This document shows positions 41,615-51,392 of a stretch of DNA of 64,000 nucleotides, in pieces; the stretch's first letter is position 1; every line of letters begins with the position of its first letter. Source of the stretch: Chitinophagaceae bacterium (GTDB lineage Bacteria; Bacteroidota; Bacteroidia; Chitinophagales; Chitinophagaceae). The translations under genes were made by a program, and so were the position numbers. The DNA is taken from NCBI GenBank assembly GCA_023957125.1, contig JAMLHL010000014.1:1-64000 (forward strand). Reading direction: 5' to 3'. Under the pieces are notes generated by a model, which did no database searches, was not told the origin of the DNA, and saw nothing but the letters and a program-made list of their open reading frames with translations.

Positions 41615-44600
41615 CTACTTAATCACTATTATTCCTTCCCCTTCCGGAATATGTAAGGTAATGGTTTGGAGTGCACTGTTATATTCAATGTCTTTAAGCT
41701 TCCGGTTATTCAGCATTACAGTTCCCGGCTTTTGTTGTACGCCTATGGTAAATTTACCTGCTCTTGCACGATAGTATTTCAGTCCGTTTTTGGAGAGTTC
41801 AAAAGTAACCGGCGTTTCCGATGCCACCCTGCAAACCTTCTCTTTCTCAAAAACCGTTGCCCTCGCTACAAAAATGCATTCCGGATCCCAGGTGAGTGCA
41901 AGTGCATCAGTTGCCATCTCTTCAATAAGATAAGGCTTTCCGGGGTGGGTTGAAAAAGCAAACTTCTTTCCGGAAACCATTCCCTCAATAAAGCCCTCGC
42001 CTTTCCTGCTCGTTATATCCGGAGCGCTGCCGGCACGGCCGGTGGTAAGGAGATTGGCTATCACCAGCGGCGCCCCGTTTGTATGCGCACTAACGGTGAG
42101 CATGCCTTCTTTGATAAGCGGTCTTTCTTTCAGCAGGGTATTTAGATAATGCGGGGTTTCCACGGCATTAGAAGAGATATGCGGGGGCGCAAGATGCGCG
42201 ATATTAAGCGATCGGTCATTTTTCGTTATGGTTGAAATCTTTTCTCCTGCCCGGATATCTTTGAGATGCGCGGTATGGTAAAGCAGGCTCACCGCCACAT
42301 CGTTTTTACCCGGCACCACTTCATCCAGCATAAGCACAGCGCCCGGTTTCAGATAAAGCACATTGCGACTTAAGGACGACACTTTATCCCAATACAACCG
42401 CCCAATATCTCCCCGTGAAAAAGCGGCCTCCTCCCCGTCAAGAAAATCGGCAATGAAAGCATGATCATTAAAGCCCGGCGCAAAGCCAACGGGGTCGCCT
42501 ACCCGCTGGCTCTGGGGATTGTTATCAATTAAGATCGTTGAATGAGCAATGGGCTGCGTAAAATCTGACTGGTAAAGCGGATCATCATAATAATTGGATT
42601 TTGCCACCGGCTGATCCGCTATGAACATCTGCCCTTTATCCGCCAGGTAAAAACTACCCTGGTCGAGGTGCTGGTGATTGAAAAAAGGACCGGTGCGCAT
42701 CACAAACACAAAATCATCCTTTCCCCACCCGCTTTTAAAAACGGTGGTTCCCACCTTACGGAATACCTTCACCGGGTTTTCTTCAAAAGGATCCCGCTGT
42801 GGCAGGTTTCCCGTCCTGAAAAAGACATCCTCTAAAGTTTGTCCTTCTTTCAGGTAATTATAGTACCAGCTAAGGCGGGGTTCTTTCTGCGCCGCTAATA
42901 AAAATTTCCAATGAGCTGCGGAAGGTATCCCGTCATTGGAATCGCCGAAACTAAACCATTGCCTGTTTTTAATGATGCCTCCCCAGATATATTCATTATA
43001 CGTGTTTCTCAACGGAACGGTAAGGTCAATATTGAAAACGTTTTTTAGCGAGGGAACACTATAGCTCATGTTTCGGAAAGAGTAATCGTTATAAACCAGT
43101 CCTTCCCCCCAGGATCCGTCAAGAGTATCCGTAACACGCTGAATAAAAGTATAAAACTTCATCAAAGAGCCGGTGAATGCGGGTTCCATATCTGAAGAAT
43201 CGTCATCATCATCCAATATAGCGGCAAGGTTCATCAGGGCGCCTCCTGCAGTGTGGGCAATCCAGTTCGTTGTATTGGCGGTAGCCTCATCGTCATAAAC
43301 ATAGGTTTTGAAAGCGCCGCCGATAATTTTCTCCTTAACAGCTTTCCGGATTTTCGCGCTTTCCCCGGGCGTCATCAGGTCATAAACCAGATCATAAGCC
43401 AGGGCCACACTGTGAGACCAGGTGCCCATGCGGTGTTCGGTAAAACGTCCCCGCTTCATCATCCATTTTGATACCCAGGCTGGCCAATCTGATAGCCGCA
43501 GCAATACATCTTTTACATATTCTCCTGCAGTGGTGTCCCTATGGAAAGCATAAGCCAGGGCGTTCCATTGAAGCGCGGCATCGGTATTATAGATATGCGC
43601 GCCAAACGCGTTCCAGGTGGGAAGCCAGTCTTCATCCGGAAACTGATCCAGGTCAAAAACCAGGTTCTCCAAAGGTTCTTTTGCGCGCTCCGCTTTAGCG
43701 TTATCCGCTATGTCTTTAAAGACATAGCCGAACTGACCGGCATTGAATAATTTTTCTATTTCCCGCTTTCCATCTTTGTCGAAAAGAAGACGGGGATGCT
43801 CCCCCTTCTGTTTTCCGGAAAAAACATGCAGGGTAAATTCCGTTTCGGCGAGCTGTACGGCTCCATCCCGGGCGGTCAGCCGGCCAAGATAAAGCCCGTC
43901 CGGGAAATTGATTTTCACCGGTGCCAGCGCCCATTCGTTATTTCTTTTCTTTAGTTCTGCTTTATAAAACGATTGTGTTTGATCGGTATAGGAAACGATC
44001 TCCAGTGTTATCTTCTTTGCAGGTACCCGCCAAATTCCGCTTAACCTGAATATGTCGCCCTTCCCGTAATGTATCTTTGGAATATAAGGATTGAATTCAG
44101 GAAGCTTATACATCGCCGGCTCATTAAACCGGAATCTTGTTGCGCGGGCAGCTTTTAAAATGATATCATCCAGTCCGAGATAAAACGGCATAGCAGGATC
44201 GGCATCCGGAACACGGGTCAGAAATGCCAATGCATATATTTTCAGATATTTTGCATTACGGATCACCGGGTTCTCCCGTGCCAGATCATCGAAGTTCAGG
44301 TTTACCCGGGTCCATTTATTCCTTTCCGGCTGCGAGATGGTGAAATCAATTTTCCCGAGGTCTCCCGCAGCAAACCTGACTTTAAGGAAATCCGCCTTTT
44401 CATTCGCTTTCAAATAATAACGGAAACTTAATTCAGCTCCCGGCACCAGCACCATATCCAATAACTTCTGCGCCCCCGCATAATTATCAACATGAGCATA
44501 GGGTGTTACTTTTTGAACAATTGAAAAATTCTCATCGCCCGGCACCATTTTATCCACCCGGAAATTCGGGTCGTAGGCAATGTCCTGCCAAAGAGGATAA

Positions 44601-44785
44601 GAAGCCCATGCCGCAAGGCTTCCTTTTTCAAAATTTTCCTTATAGGTCCAGGATTCCAGTGTGGCGGGCAGGTGCAACGAATCATCCATACCCCTTACCC
44701 CGTGTTCCCCAATGCCCGGAATGGCATGCAGGAACGTCCGGAACAAACAGGAGCATACCAGGAGAAAGAAAAATTTCAACTTCAT
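41615..44785 (-). CDS. Heparinase II/III-like protein (DUF4962-type), probable polysaccharide lyase
   Basis: A 1056-residue exported protein (signal peptide about 1-21). Residues about 45-330 are beta-sandwich modules (FEKGSLAAWASYPLW, LSFRYYLKANEKADFLKVRF). About 340-690 form the alpha/alpha toroid typical of heparinase II and alginate lyases (FGAHIYNTDAALQWNALAYA, WSHSVALAYDLVYDLM, TNWIAHTAGGALMNLA). About 700-1056 is the Heparinase_II_III beta domain with GPFFNHQHLDQGSFYLAD and HSTILIDNNPQS. The conserved His and Tyr of such lyases appear present. It is the last gene of the PUL, so it probably cleaves a uronic-acid-containing polysaccharide such as a glycosaminoglycan. The family is also found on other uronate glycans, so the substrate is not fixed. 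Confidence 0.8.
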   Translation of the reverse strand: MKLKFFFLLVCSCLFRTFLHAIPGIGEHGVRGMDDSLHLPATLESWTYKENFEKGSLAAWASYPLWQDIAYDPNFRVDKMVPGDENFSIVQKVTPYAHVDNYAGAQKLLDMVLVPGAELSFRYYLKANEKADFLKVRFAAGDLGKIDFTISQPERNKWTRVNLNFDDLARENPVIRNAKYLKIYALAFLTRVPDADPAMPFYLGLDDIILKAARATRFRFNEPAMYKLPEFNPYIPKIHYGKGDIFRLSGIWRVPAKKITLEIVSYTDQTQSFYKAELKKRNNEWALAPVKINFPDGLYLGRLTARDGAVQLAETEFTLHVFSGKQKGEHPRLLFDKDGKREIEKLFNAGQFGYVFKDIADNAKAERAKEPLENLVFDLDQFPDEDWLPTWNAFGAHIYNTDAALQWNALAYAFHRDTTAGEYVKDVLLRLSDWPAWVSKWMMKRGRFTEHRMGTWSHSVALAYDLVYDLMTPGESAKIRKAVKEKIIGGAFKTYVYDDEATANTTNWIAHTAGGALMNLAAILDDDDDSSDMEPAFTGSLMKFYTFIQRVTDTLDGSWGEGLVYNDYSFRNMSYSVPSLKNVFNIDLTVPLRNTYNEYIWGGIIKNRQWFSFGDSNDGIPSAAHWKFLLAAQKEPRLSWYYNYLKEGQTLEDVFFRTGNLPQRDPFEENPVKVFRKVGTTVFKSGWGKDDFVFVMRTGPFFNHQHLDQGSFYLADKGQMFIADQPVAKSNYYDDPLYQSDFTQPIAHSTILIDNNPQSQRVGDPVGFAPGFNDHAFIADFLDGEEAAFSRGDIGRLYWDKVSSLSRNVLYLKPGAVLMLDEVVPGKNDVAVSLLYHTAHLKDIRAGEKISTITKNDRSLNIAHLAPPHISSNAVETPHYLNTLLKERPLIKEGMLTVSAHTNGAPLVIANLLTTGRAGSAPDITSRKGEGFIEGMVSGKKFAFSTHPGKPYLIEEMATDALALTWDPECIFVARATVFEKEKVCRVASETPVTFELSKNGLKYYRARAGKFTIGVQQKPGTVMLNNRKLKDIEYNSALQTITLHIPEGEGIIVIK

Positions 44786-44795
44786 CCGTATATGT

Positions 44796-46118
44796 TTAAT
44801 GCGGCTTAGAGAACGACCACCTGCTTACCCGATGCCCGTAGAAAGCATAAAATATAAGGTAGAGATAACAGGGAATCAAGACCCAATACGCGTGATGCAC
44901 GCCAATTTTATCTGCAAAATATCCATAAACAGAAGGCAGAATGGCATTACCACAAAGCCCCATTATCAGCAGCGAAGCCCCGAGCTTGGTAAACCGGCCC
45001 AGTCCTTTCAGTGCCAGCGGCCATATGCCGGGCCAGGTCAGGGAATTTGGCAATCCCAATAATACCAGGAACCAAATTGAAATATCGGTTTTATGCCCGA
45101 GGAATACTACCTGTCCCTGGCTGAAAATAATCAACAGCGACAACGCCAGCCCCAGGAGGGTACATATCTTCAACACTTTGGTCTGGTCTATAAATTTGGG
45201 AATAGTGACGATACCGATAATATAACCGCAGATCGTGGCGGTGAGCGTGTAGGACGGGAAAGCTTTTGCTTCCAGCAGATCCAGGTCCATCGAATCGGCA
45301 TATCCAATGATGGTATCAATAGAGATCACCTGGGTGCCTACGTGCACGAAGATGGCAACCGCGCCCAGTACCAGGTGGGGAAACTGGAAAATACTTGTTT
45401 TGTCCACGTTGGCTTTTGCCACCTCATCGGTTTCATGTTCGGTGTCTATCTCCGGGAGCGGCGAATAACGTATAAGCACACCCGCAATTAGTAATATGAC
45501 GCCCATGACCGCATAGGGCGCTATTACCCGCCGGATCAGTCCGTTCAGAGCCGCGTTTCGGGTGGCTTCGTCCATCAGGGGTATCTGGCTGAACAGTTCG
45601 CTGTCCGTGGATCTTAAAATGATAGCGGCTAATATCAACGGCGCTATGATACCGGCGGCTTTATTACAAATGCCCATGATGCTCATCCGCTGCGCGGCAC
45701 GTTCGATGGGGCCAAGAATGGTAATATAAGGATTGGCGGTTGTTTGCAGAAGAGCCAGTCCGGCGCCGATAAGGAAAAGCCCCAACAGGAACACTTCATA
45801 GGCCCGCGTCAATGCCGCGGGAACGAAGATGAACGCGCCCACTGCAACCACCCAAAAACCCACCATAATACCTTTTTTAAAACCTATCCGTTTCAACAGG
45901 TAGGAAGAAGGCACGGAAAAGACAAGATAGGAAATATAAAACGCAAAGGTGACCAGGTAGGATTCGAAATTGTTGAGCTCGCAGGCTATTTTAAAAAAAG
46001 GGATCAATATAGCATTGATCCAGGATATGAACCCAAACATGAAAAACAGGAACCCGATAATTACTATTGATATAATTGTGTCCCGCCTGTTGACAGATTC
46101 TGTCTTTACTTTCTCCAT
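44796..46118 (-). CDS. MFS sugar transporter, FucP/NagP-like
   Basis: A 440-residue major-facilitator permease with twelve spans, of the fucose/glucose/galactose:H+ symporter (FHS) family. Signature segments are FLFFMFGFISWINAILIPFF in span 1, VFSVPSSYLLKRIGFKKGIM, GAGLALLQTTANPYITILGP and SMIGICNKAAGIIAPL-like sequence (MGICNKAAGIIAP). In Bacteroidota such transporters carry fucose, glucose or N-acetylglucosamine. Lying between a NagB-like protein and a lyase in this PUL, an N-acetylhexosamine substrate is most likely. It is 10 bases upstream of the lyase gene and 38 bases after the NagB-like gene. Confidence 0.88.
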   Translation of the reverse strand: MEKVKTESVNRRDTIISIVIIGFLFFMFGFISWINAILIPFFKIACELNNFESYLVTFAFYISYLVFSVPSSYLLKRIGFKKGIMVGFWVVAVGAFIFVPAALTRAYEVFLLGLFLIGAGLALLQTTANPYITILGPIERAAQRMSIMGICNKAAGIIAPLILAAIILRSTDSELFSQIPLMDEATRNAALNGLIRRVIAPYAVMGVILLIAGVLIRYSPLPEIDTEHETDEVAKANVDKTSIFQFPHLVLGAVAIFVHVGTQVISIDTIIGYADSMDLDLLEAKAFPSYTLTATICGYIIGIVTIPKFIDQTKVLKICTLLGLALSLLIIFSQGQVVFLGHKTDISIWFLVLLGLPNSLTWPGIWPLALKGLGRFTKLGASLLIMGLCGNAILPSVYGYFADKIGVHHAYWVLIPCYLYLIFYAFYGHRVSRWSFSKPH

Positions 46119-46156
46119 TTTAGCTGTGTATTATCCCGTTTAAAATTAAGATGCTT

Positions 46157-46921
46157 TTATAATTTTGCCGCGCTGTCTTCATCAATAAATAAAACAGCCT
46201 GTTTGTGCTGACGCAGCAGCGTTGAAGGATAGCGTTCCCGGATATCAGAATGAAGGGTGTGGTAAATGGCATCCGCCTTTTTTATGCCGGGAACTATCGC
46301 GTAAGCATAGTGCGCTTTAAATAAAGTTGGGATGGTGAGGGTAATGGCATGCGTAGGCACTTTGTTGAGCATGTCAAAACAATAAGGATCTTCCGGATCT
46401 ACCTGTTGCAGCCGGTTCTGCTCATCCAGGTCCACCACTTTTACCACCCGGGGATCGTTAAAATCCGCTACATGCGGATCATTGAATGCAAGGTGTGTAT
46501 TTTCACCAATACCCAGGATCACAATATCTGTCGGGTATTGTTCCAGTAAGGCGGCGTATCTCCCACATTCCTGTTCCGCGTCCCCGGTATTCCCGTTGAT
46601 ATAAAATACTTCTTTAAATTTCACATGGTTAAAAAGATTAGTTCTGAGATAATTTCCAAACAATTGGGGAGCATCGGCGTTCAACCCCACATATTCATCC
46701 ATGTGAAAGGCCCGTATCCGGTTCCAGGCGATCTCTTTTTTTTGAAATTCTGTCAAAAATTCATTCTGGGAAGGGGCGGCAGCGAATACTATATTAATGT
46801 ATTCGCGGTTTTGCAACAGCTCATTTATTTTCAGGCTGATCTTCTCCGCAGCCGCCAGTCCGAGGGAGGGTCTGTCTTTATATATCTCCACCTCCAGGAG
46901 GTCTTTTGTTATCTTCCGCAT
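46157..46921 (-). CDS. Glucosamine-6-phosphate deaminase-like protein (NagB family)
   Basis: A 254-residue protein of the NagB/6-phosphogluconolactonase superfamily. Conserved are FHMDEYVGL (catalytic base Asp of NagB), LGIGENTHLAFNDP, VPTHAITLTIPTLFKAHYAY and VPGIKKADAIYHTL. Compared with E. coli NagB, the phosphate loop PTGGTP is replaced by AAAPSQN, and Asp141 and Glu148 of the catalytic triad are Asn and Asp. It belongs to a separate Bacteroidota subgroup and its reaction may not be GlcN6P deamination. It is cytoplasmic. Neighbours are a GH84 hexosaminidase gene (11 bases upstream) and a sugar transporter, so it probably acts on a hexosamine product of the PUL. Confidence 0.8.
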   Translation of the reverse strand: MRKITKDLLEVEIYKDRPSLGLAAAEKISLKINELLQNREYINIVFAAAPSQNEFLTEFQKKEIAWNRIRAFHMDEYVGLNADAPQLFGNYLRTNLFNHVKFKEVFYINGNTGDAEQECGRYAALLEQYPTDIVILGIGENTHLAFNDPHVADFNDPRVVKVVDLDEQNRLQQVDPEDPYCFDMLNKVPTHAITLTIPTLFKAHYAYAIVPGIKKADAIYHTLHSDIRERYPSTLLRQHKQAVLFIDEDSAAKL

Positions 46922-46932
46922 GGGTATGGTTT

Positions 46933-49572
46933 TTACTTTTTTTCAGGAATTTCTTCAAGTAGTTTTTTCCAGGCTGCTATTTTATTCTTCATCAAATCCT
47001 CTAACTCTTTTTTTAACGCTTCATTTTGAATTGATTTCAACGCTTCAAAGGATTTTTCCATCACTTTAATTTTTTCCTCCGTTTTTTCCTTCCCGGAAAC
47101 AGAAAACCCGGCAGTATCTTTATGCTTAATGTCTAACCTTAACTGCCCCCAGTCCCGAACGAACTGGAAATAATCTTCATTAAATTTAAGCAACAATTTT
47201 GCATTTTCTACGCCCACATATTGTACCAGCGCTTTAAATAATGAAAAATCCGGATTATAATCCTTTGTATTCCATGTGAAATCCGCAAAGGTCATGTATT
47301 TGATCTTACTGATCTCTTCGGAACCGGTTTGGTTAGAATAATAACGCGAATCCAGGTAGTTGGGAAAATTTTCCGGGTATTGTATGTCATAAGGCTCAAA
47401 GAGGTTACACAACGTTGATTTTTGAGGATAATTGACGGGATAGCCTCCGTTGATGGATTCCACCGTTCTGGCGTAGGGGGTGTTGTCCCACAGCATCGGC
47501 CTGGCTTTATACACATCGGTGACCCTGCGGATATCAGCGGGGTCGTAAGACAGGGAGCGGATCGTATTGCCTGTCCATACGAGTACAACGGAAGGGTCGA
47601 GACGTCTCGACAGATCGCTGAAATATACTTCGGCGCTGCCCATCCCGTAGTCTATAAAACGGTTATTATAAGCCGGGGGAACAAATTCCAGCCGGGTACC
47701 CTTATACTCTTTATCAAGCCATCCTTTCAAACGGTTAAGGAGATAGGACTGGGCATCGGCGAGGTTCGTGAATTTCTTCTCATCTTCTTTGTTAAACAGC
47801 ACATATTCTCCCCGGACGATCCCTTTATGCGGCACGTAATCATCGGCACAAAACATCACCGTTTTAGCGCCGGCATCTAAGGCCGGCTTCAGGGTATTTT
47901 TGATCTTATTAAATCCGTCTTCCGTTACATGCGAAAATATCTGCCGCAATGAATCGCTCAAGGTATCCAGCCTTTGCTCCATCGCTATGTGAAAGTACGG
48001 ATTGATCTGTACGGAACTGTTCACGATATCGCCGTATTCGGCGCACCGCTTTCCTACTTCCCTGAAAAGTTTTTTATAGAATTCGCCCGGCTGCCACCAT
48101 CTTTCACTCAATACAAAATACAAACTATAGAGTTCATTGATCTTGTAATACGTATAAAAATCAATGTTGCTGATTTGTCTTTTGAGATTTTCTTCTCTTT
48201 TTTCCAGTATCGCTTCTCTTGCCGAGTCCGTAAGTGATGTGTTCTGCTCCAGCGCCCATCGGTTTTGATACGCCATCAGCAGGGTGGTGCGCCCGGTGAA
48301 GTCGGGATAGTCGGTAATGTCGGCATAATCTATCCTCGCATCAGCATAGTCAATAAGCTGGCACAAACTGCTGGCGGCATAAAACAAACCTTTCGGCTGA
48401 CTGGCGCCTATAAATATCCTGTTATCTTCCCGGCGAATAAAATATCCCTGATCTTTATCCCTTATCTTCTGATAGGCGTCCCCGAATTTTGACGACGCGG
48501 CGCTATGACCGCTGAGCAGCACTATTTCTAAGGCCGAAGGATCCGTTGGGAAACGAACAATGCTTACGGAATCGTGATGGATCTGTCCTAACCGGCTTTG
48601 AAGCAGGGACAAAGCGGCCTGGGCTTCCGGAAAAACCGGATCATTGTACACCAGCCTGATCGTTTTATTTTTTAAATCGAGGGTTTGCCGGTTAGCCACC
48701 TCCTTAGGCGTTGGGATCAGCAAATCGGAAAGCGTATATTTCTTTTCGAATAAAGAATCAATTCTTTCCACGGGCGTAAAACTCCACCTGGAAAATCGGA
48801 AATCCACATCGTCCACCCACATTGTGCCGCTGCATTTCAAGCCCAGGAATATCTTCACATACCTGCACTGATCCGGCATATCTCCTTCAGAAAACGGATA
48901 TACCCAGGACTCCCCGCGTACTTTTGACCAACCGAATTCATCTATATAGAAAAAATTGGCAAAGGCGAATCCTTTAAAACTGTTGTCAACGTTTTTGTGG
49001 ATATACTCAAAATAAATACCCGGATCCAGTTCCCGCTTTTGGGCGTCATAAAATTTCAGGCGGATGTCAATCCCCTTATCTATCCGGTTTTGAAACCGGT
49101 CGAGGTAAGAAGTCGGGATAATATCTTCCAGGCGGATATTAAAATAAAAATCGTAATTGGCAGGGAGCACTTCAATGTAATCACTCAAAACGCCGGCTGT
49201 GGGATTATTTATTTCCTGCACGCTTTCGGGCGTCCGGATAATCTTTATCGCGTGTTTCCCGTTAAAAACTTCGCTGCTGTCGTATAATGTTTTTCTTGAG
49301 AGATCCGTTAGTTCCACTCCTTCTCCAACCACTTCCCAATTCGTAAGTTTGAAATCCCGGATCAGGCTGTCATTCTTCCCTATTTCCACGTTCTCAAAAG
49401 AAGCATTGGGTACCAGGTTGCCTTTATTGTATTCGGCCTGCCTGGTTGCCAATGGAATGCTTGACGGATCCATGCTCGTCCAATTGCTTTCATCCGCACC
49501 GGTCTTGCAGGCGGCAAGCACAACGCACAGCAAAATACGCAATAAAAAAAGGGAGGTTGTTTTTTGCATCAT
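46933..49572 (-). CDS. GH84 beta-N-acetylhexosaminidase lipoprotein
   Basis: An 879-residue lipoprotein (lipobox VVLAAC, Cys22). After an N-terminal carbohydrate-binding-like beta module (about 45-265) comes a GH20b-like alpha/beta domain (about 285-400, ALEIVLLSGHSAASS, GYFIRREDNRIFIGASQPKG). The GH84 TIM barrel follows (about 430-760), with the catalytic Asp pair Asp577-Asp578 in MFCADDYVPHKG, then VVLVWTGNTIRSLS and RPMLWDNTPYARTVES. A C-terminal helical bundle follows. GH84 enzymes remove terminal beta-GlcNAc with substrate assistance by the acetamido group. It is likely at the outer membrane surface or periplasm. ATG at 49572 or 49569; the upstream TTG is less likely. Confidence 0.85.
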   Translation of the reverse strand: MMQKTTSLFLLRILLCVVLAACKTGADESNWTSMDPSSIPLATRQAEYNKGNLVPNASFENVEIGKNDSLIRDFKLTNWEVVGEGVELTDLSRKTLYDSSEVFNGKHAIKIIRTPESVQEINNPTAGVLSDYIEVLPANYDFYFNIRLEDIIPTSYLDRFQNRIDKGIDIRLKFYDAQKRELDPGIYFEYIHKNVDNSFKGFAFANFFYIDEFGWSKVRGESWVYPFSEGDMPDQCRYVKIFLGLKCSGTMWVDDVDFRFSRWSFTPVERIDSLFEKKYTLSDLLIPTPKEVANRQTLDLKNKTIRLVYNDPVFPEAQAALSLLQSRLGQIHHDSVSIVRFPTDPSALEIVLLSGHSAASSKFGDAYQKIRDKDQGYFIRREDNRIFIGASQPKGLFYAASSLCQLIDYADARIDYADITDYPDFTGRTTLLMAYQNRWALEQNTSLTDSAREAILEKREENLKRQISNIDFYTYYKINELYSLYFVLSERWWQPGEFYKKLFREVGKRCAEYGDIVNSSVQINPYFHIAMEQRLDTLSDSLRQIFSHVTEDGFNKIKNTLKPALDAGAKTVMFCADDYVPHKGIVRGEYVLFNKEDEKKFTNLADAQSYLLNRLKGWLDKEYKGTRLEFVPPAYNNRFIDYGMGSAEVYFSDLSRRLDPSVVLVWTGNTIRSLSYDPADIRRVTDVYKARPMLWDNTPYARTVESINGGYPVNYPQKSTLCNLFEPYDIQYPENFPNYLDSRYYSNQTGSEEISKIKYMTFADFTWNTKDYNPDFSLFKALVQYVGVENAKLLLKFNEDYFQFVRDWGQLRLDIKHKDTAGFSVSGKEKTEEKIKVMEKSFEALKSIQNEALKKELEDLMKNKIAAWKKLLEEIPEKK

Positions 49573-49650
49573 TAATATCAATTAAATGGGAGAGGCGAGC
49601 CGCCCCGGTTAACAGATTCGTTGTAAGGTTTGGGATTGTCTGCTTAAAAG

Positions 49651-49700
49651 CCAACCCTGTGGCACCCCAAAAACAGAAACCGGGTGTTACGCAGGGTTGG
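49651..49700 (-). promoter_or_regulatory. Intercistronic hairpin between SusD-like and GH84 genes
   Basis: CCAACCCTG (49651-49659) and CAGGGTTGG (49692-49700) pair perfectly. Inside them, GGCACCC and GGGTGT extend the stem. On the - strand it is followed by CTTTT. Such hairpins between susD and enzyme genes can lower downstream expression or protect the susCD part of the mRNA; that effect is inferred. Confidence 0.6.
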
Positions 49701-49724
49701 TTTCTAAATATAAACTATTCCTTT

Positions 49725-51368
49725 TTAGGGAACAATCGTAGCCGACAGATCAGGATAATCGCTTAATGGTTTTTTATCCCACCATAGTCTCGTCATAGTA
49801 TTATCGTCTCCGCCAAGCAGGGTTACAGCTTTCTCAACAGCCACCCGGTTGTTGCTGTATTCGCTGGGAGGGAAAACCATTCTTCGTATGATAGCAGTAA
49901 CAGGAATACCGGGATCTAAAGACTCGATTATAGCATAGCCTTTGGGATATCCTGTCCGGCGTCTTTCGGCCCAGCATTCCCAGGGGCTCATAAACAGGTC
50001 AATCCATTTTTGGGTGATGATTTGTTCAAGCTGACGTTCAAAGGAGCCTCCTTCATCATATTTTACGGTTATATCCGATTGGGGTGGCGAATTAAAATCC
50101 CGGGCTACGATGCCATCCTGTACAGCCGCCGGTGTGTTTGTACTTGCTATATAATCATCAATTTCATTATCCGGAAGACCGGCCCAATATTTCAGGGAAT
50201 GCCTGATCCCCTCGTTATACAGATCCTCCGCTGTTCCGCCCATGTTCCATCCTCTTAAAGCGCCCTCTGCTCTTAAAAAATATACTTCCGCGGCCGTCAT
50301 GATCGGAACAGGCGGGTTGGCTCCGCCATCGGCTATCGGTAAAAACAGGGTCGAGGGAAACGAACAACCGGCGGCGCCACTTCTCACATCGGAGGTTTTA
50401 AGCGTTACCGGCAAACCATTTCTTACGCCATGGTAGCCTTTGTTGCCACCCAAACGGTCGCCGCCCTCATTCCAGAATACCGGAAGCCTTGGATCGTTGA
50501 AACCAAGCAAGATGCTTTCGCTGGTGGCGCTCATACAAAACGGATTGATATAAGTCCAGCGCGTGAGATAATTCAGACTGTTGACGCTTGTGCTCATGAT
50601 CGCTGCGTTGTCGTTGTCTGTTATCACTCCGTCTGCGATCGCTTTTTCTGCCTGCGTTTTGGCCAGCGCCGGATCTGCATAAACGATTCTCATGGCCAAT
50701 CTGAGCCGCAGGGAATTGGCAAAACCGATCCACTTGTTAACGTTGCCTTTAAACATCAGATCATTATTTCCAAACGGCGTTTCACTGGTATGCTGCTTCA
50801 GCACACTAACGGCATTGTCCAGGATATTGAAGAATGCATGATACACATCTTCCTGCGAATCGTATTCCACACTGGTTTGTCCGTTACCAAACTCAGAGAA
50901 CATTACGGGGCCAAAAAAGTCCGTCATTCGCTGCCATATAGGTACCTCCCAAAGCTGAGCAATCGCATTTTCAGCCGGCATATTATTTTCTTCCGTAAAT
51001 TTTTTCACGAAATTGACCATTACCGCCGGGTTGGCATAGAAGGCGTTAAAGCCGGATTGTACCCACGAAGCCACTTCCTGGTATTGATCGGTATTGAATC
51101 CCGCGGATGTGGTGGTAAATACCTGGGCATATATACTGGCATGAAGTTCATGCATCAGTTCCCATCCGCCCTGGTCGCCTACATGCCCGTAATATAAGGC
51201 ATCTGCAAAAGACTGCCCCAATGTAGAAAGGTTGATGTTCTTAACCGTGATTAAATTCTTCGGCGTATTGAGTTCATCAAAATTTTTGGTACATCCTGAA
51301 AAGCACAGCATACATGTGGACATCAGGCCAACATATAGCGCTTTATTGTATCTATTTATTTTGTTCAT
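49725..51368 (-). CDS. SusD/RagB-like glycan-binding lipoprotein
   Basis: A 547-residue surface lipoprotein (lipobox LCFSGC, Cys26) of the SusD_2-like group. Features: NFDELNTPKNLI at the mature N-terminus, TPR-type helices (NAFYANPAVMVNFVKKF, YHAFFNILDNAVSVL), the conserved block KWIGFANSLRLRLAMRIVY, LLGFNDPRLPVFWNEGG, MTAAEVYFLRAEGALRGW and the end block QKWIDLFMSPWECWAERRR. It caps the SusC channel and binds the glycan. It lies 24 bases after susC. Confidence 0.9.
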   Translation of the reverse strand: MNKINRYNKALYVGLMSTCMLCFSGCTKNFDELNTPKNLITVKNINLSTLGQSFADALYYGHVGDQGGWELMHELHASIYAQVFTTTSAGFNTDQYQEVASWVQSGFNAFYANPAVMVNFVKKFTEENNMPAENAIAQLWEVPIWQRMTDFFGPVMFSEFGNGQTSVEYDSQEDVYHAFFNILDNAVSVLKQHTSETPFGNNDLMFKGNVNKWIGFANSLRLRLAMRIVYADPALAKTQAEKAIADGVITDNDNAAIMSTSVNSLNYLTRWTYINPFCMSATSESILLGFNDPRLPVFWNEGGDRLGGNKGYHGVRNGLPVTLKTSDVRSGAAGCSFPSTLFLPIADGGANPPVPIMTAAEVYFLRAEGALRGWNMGGTAEDLYNEGIRHSLKYWAGLPDNEIDDYIASTNTPAAVQDGIVARDFNSPPQSDITVKYDEGGSFERQLEQIITQKWIDLFMSPWECWAERRRTGYPKGYAIIESLDPGIPVTAIIRRMVFPPSEYSNNRVAVEKAVTLLGGDDNTMTRLWWDKKPLSDYPDLSATIVP

Positions 51369-51392
51369 GGTAATCGCTTTTGAATGAGTTCT

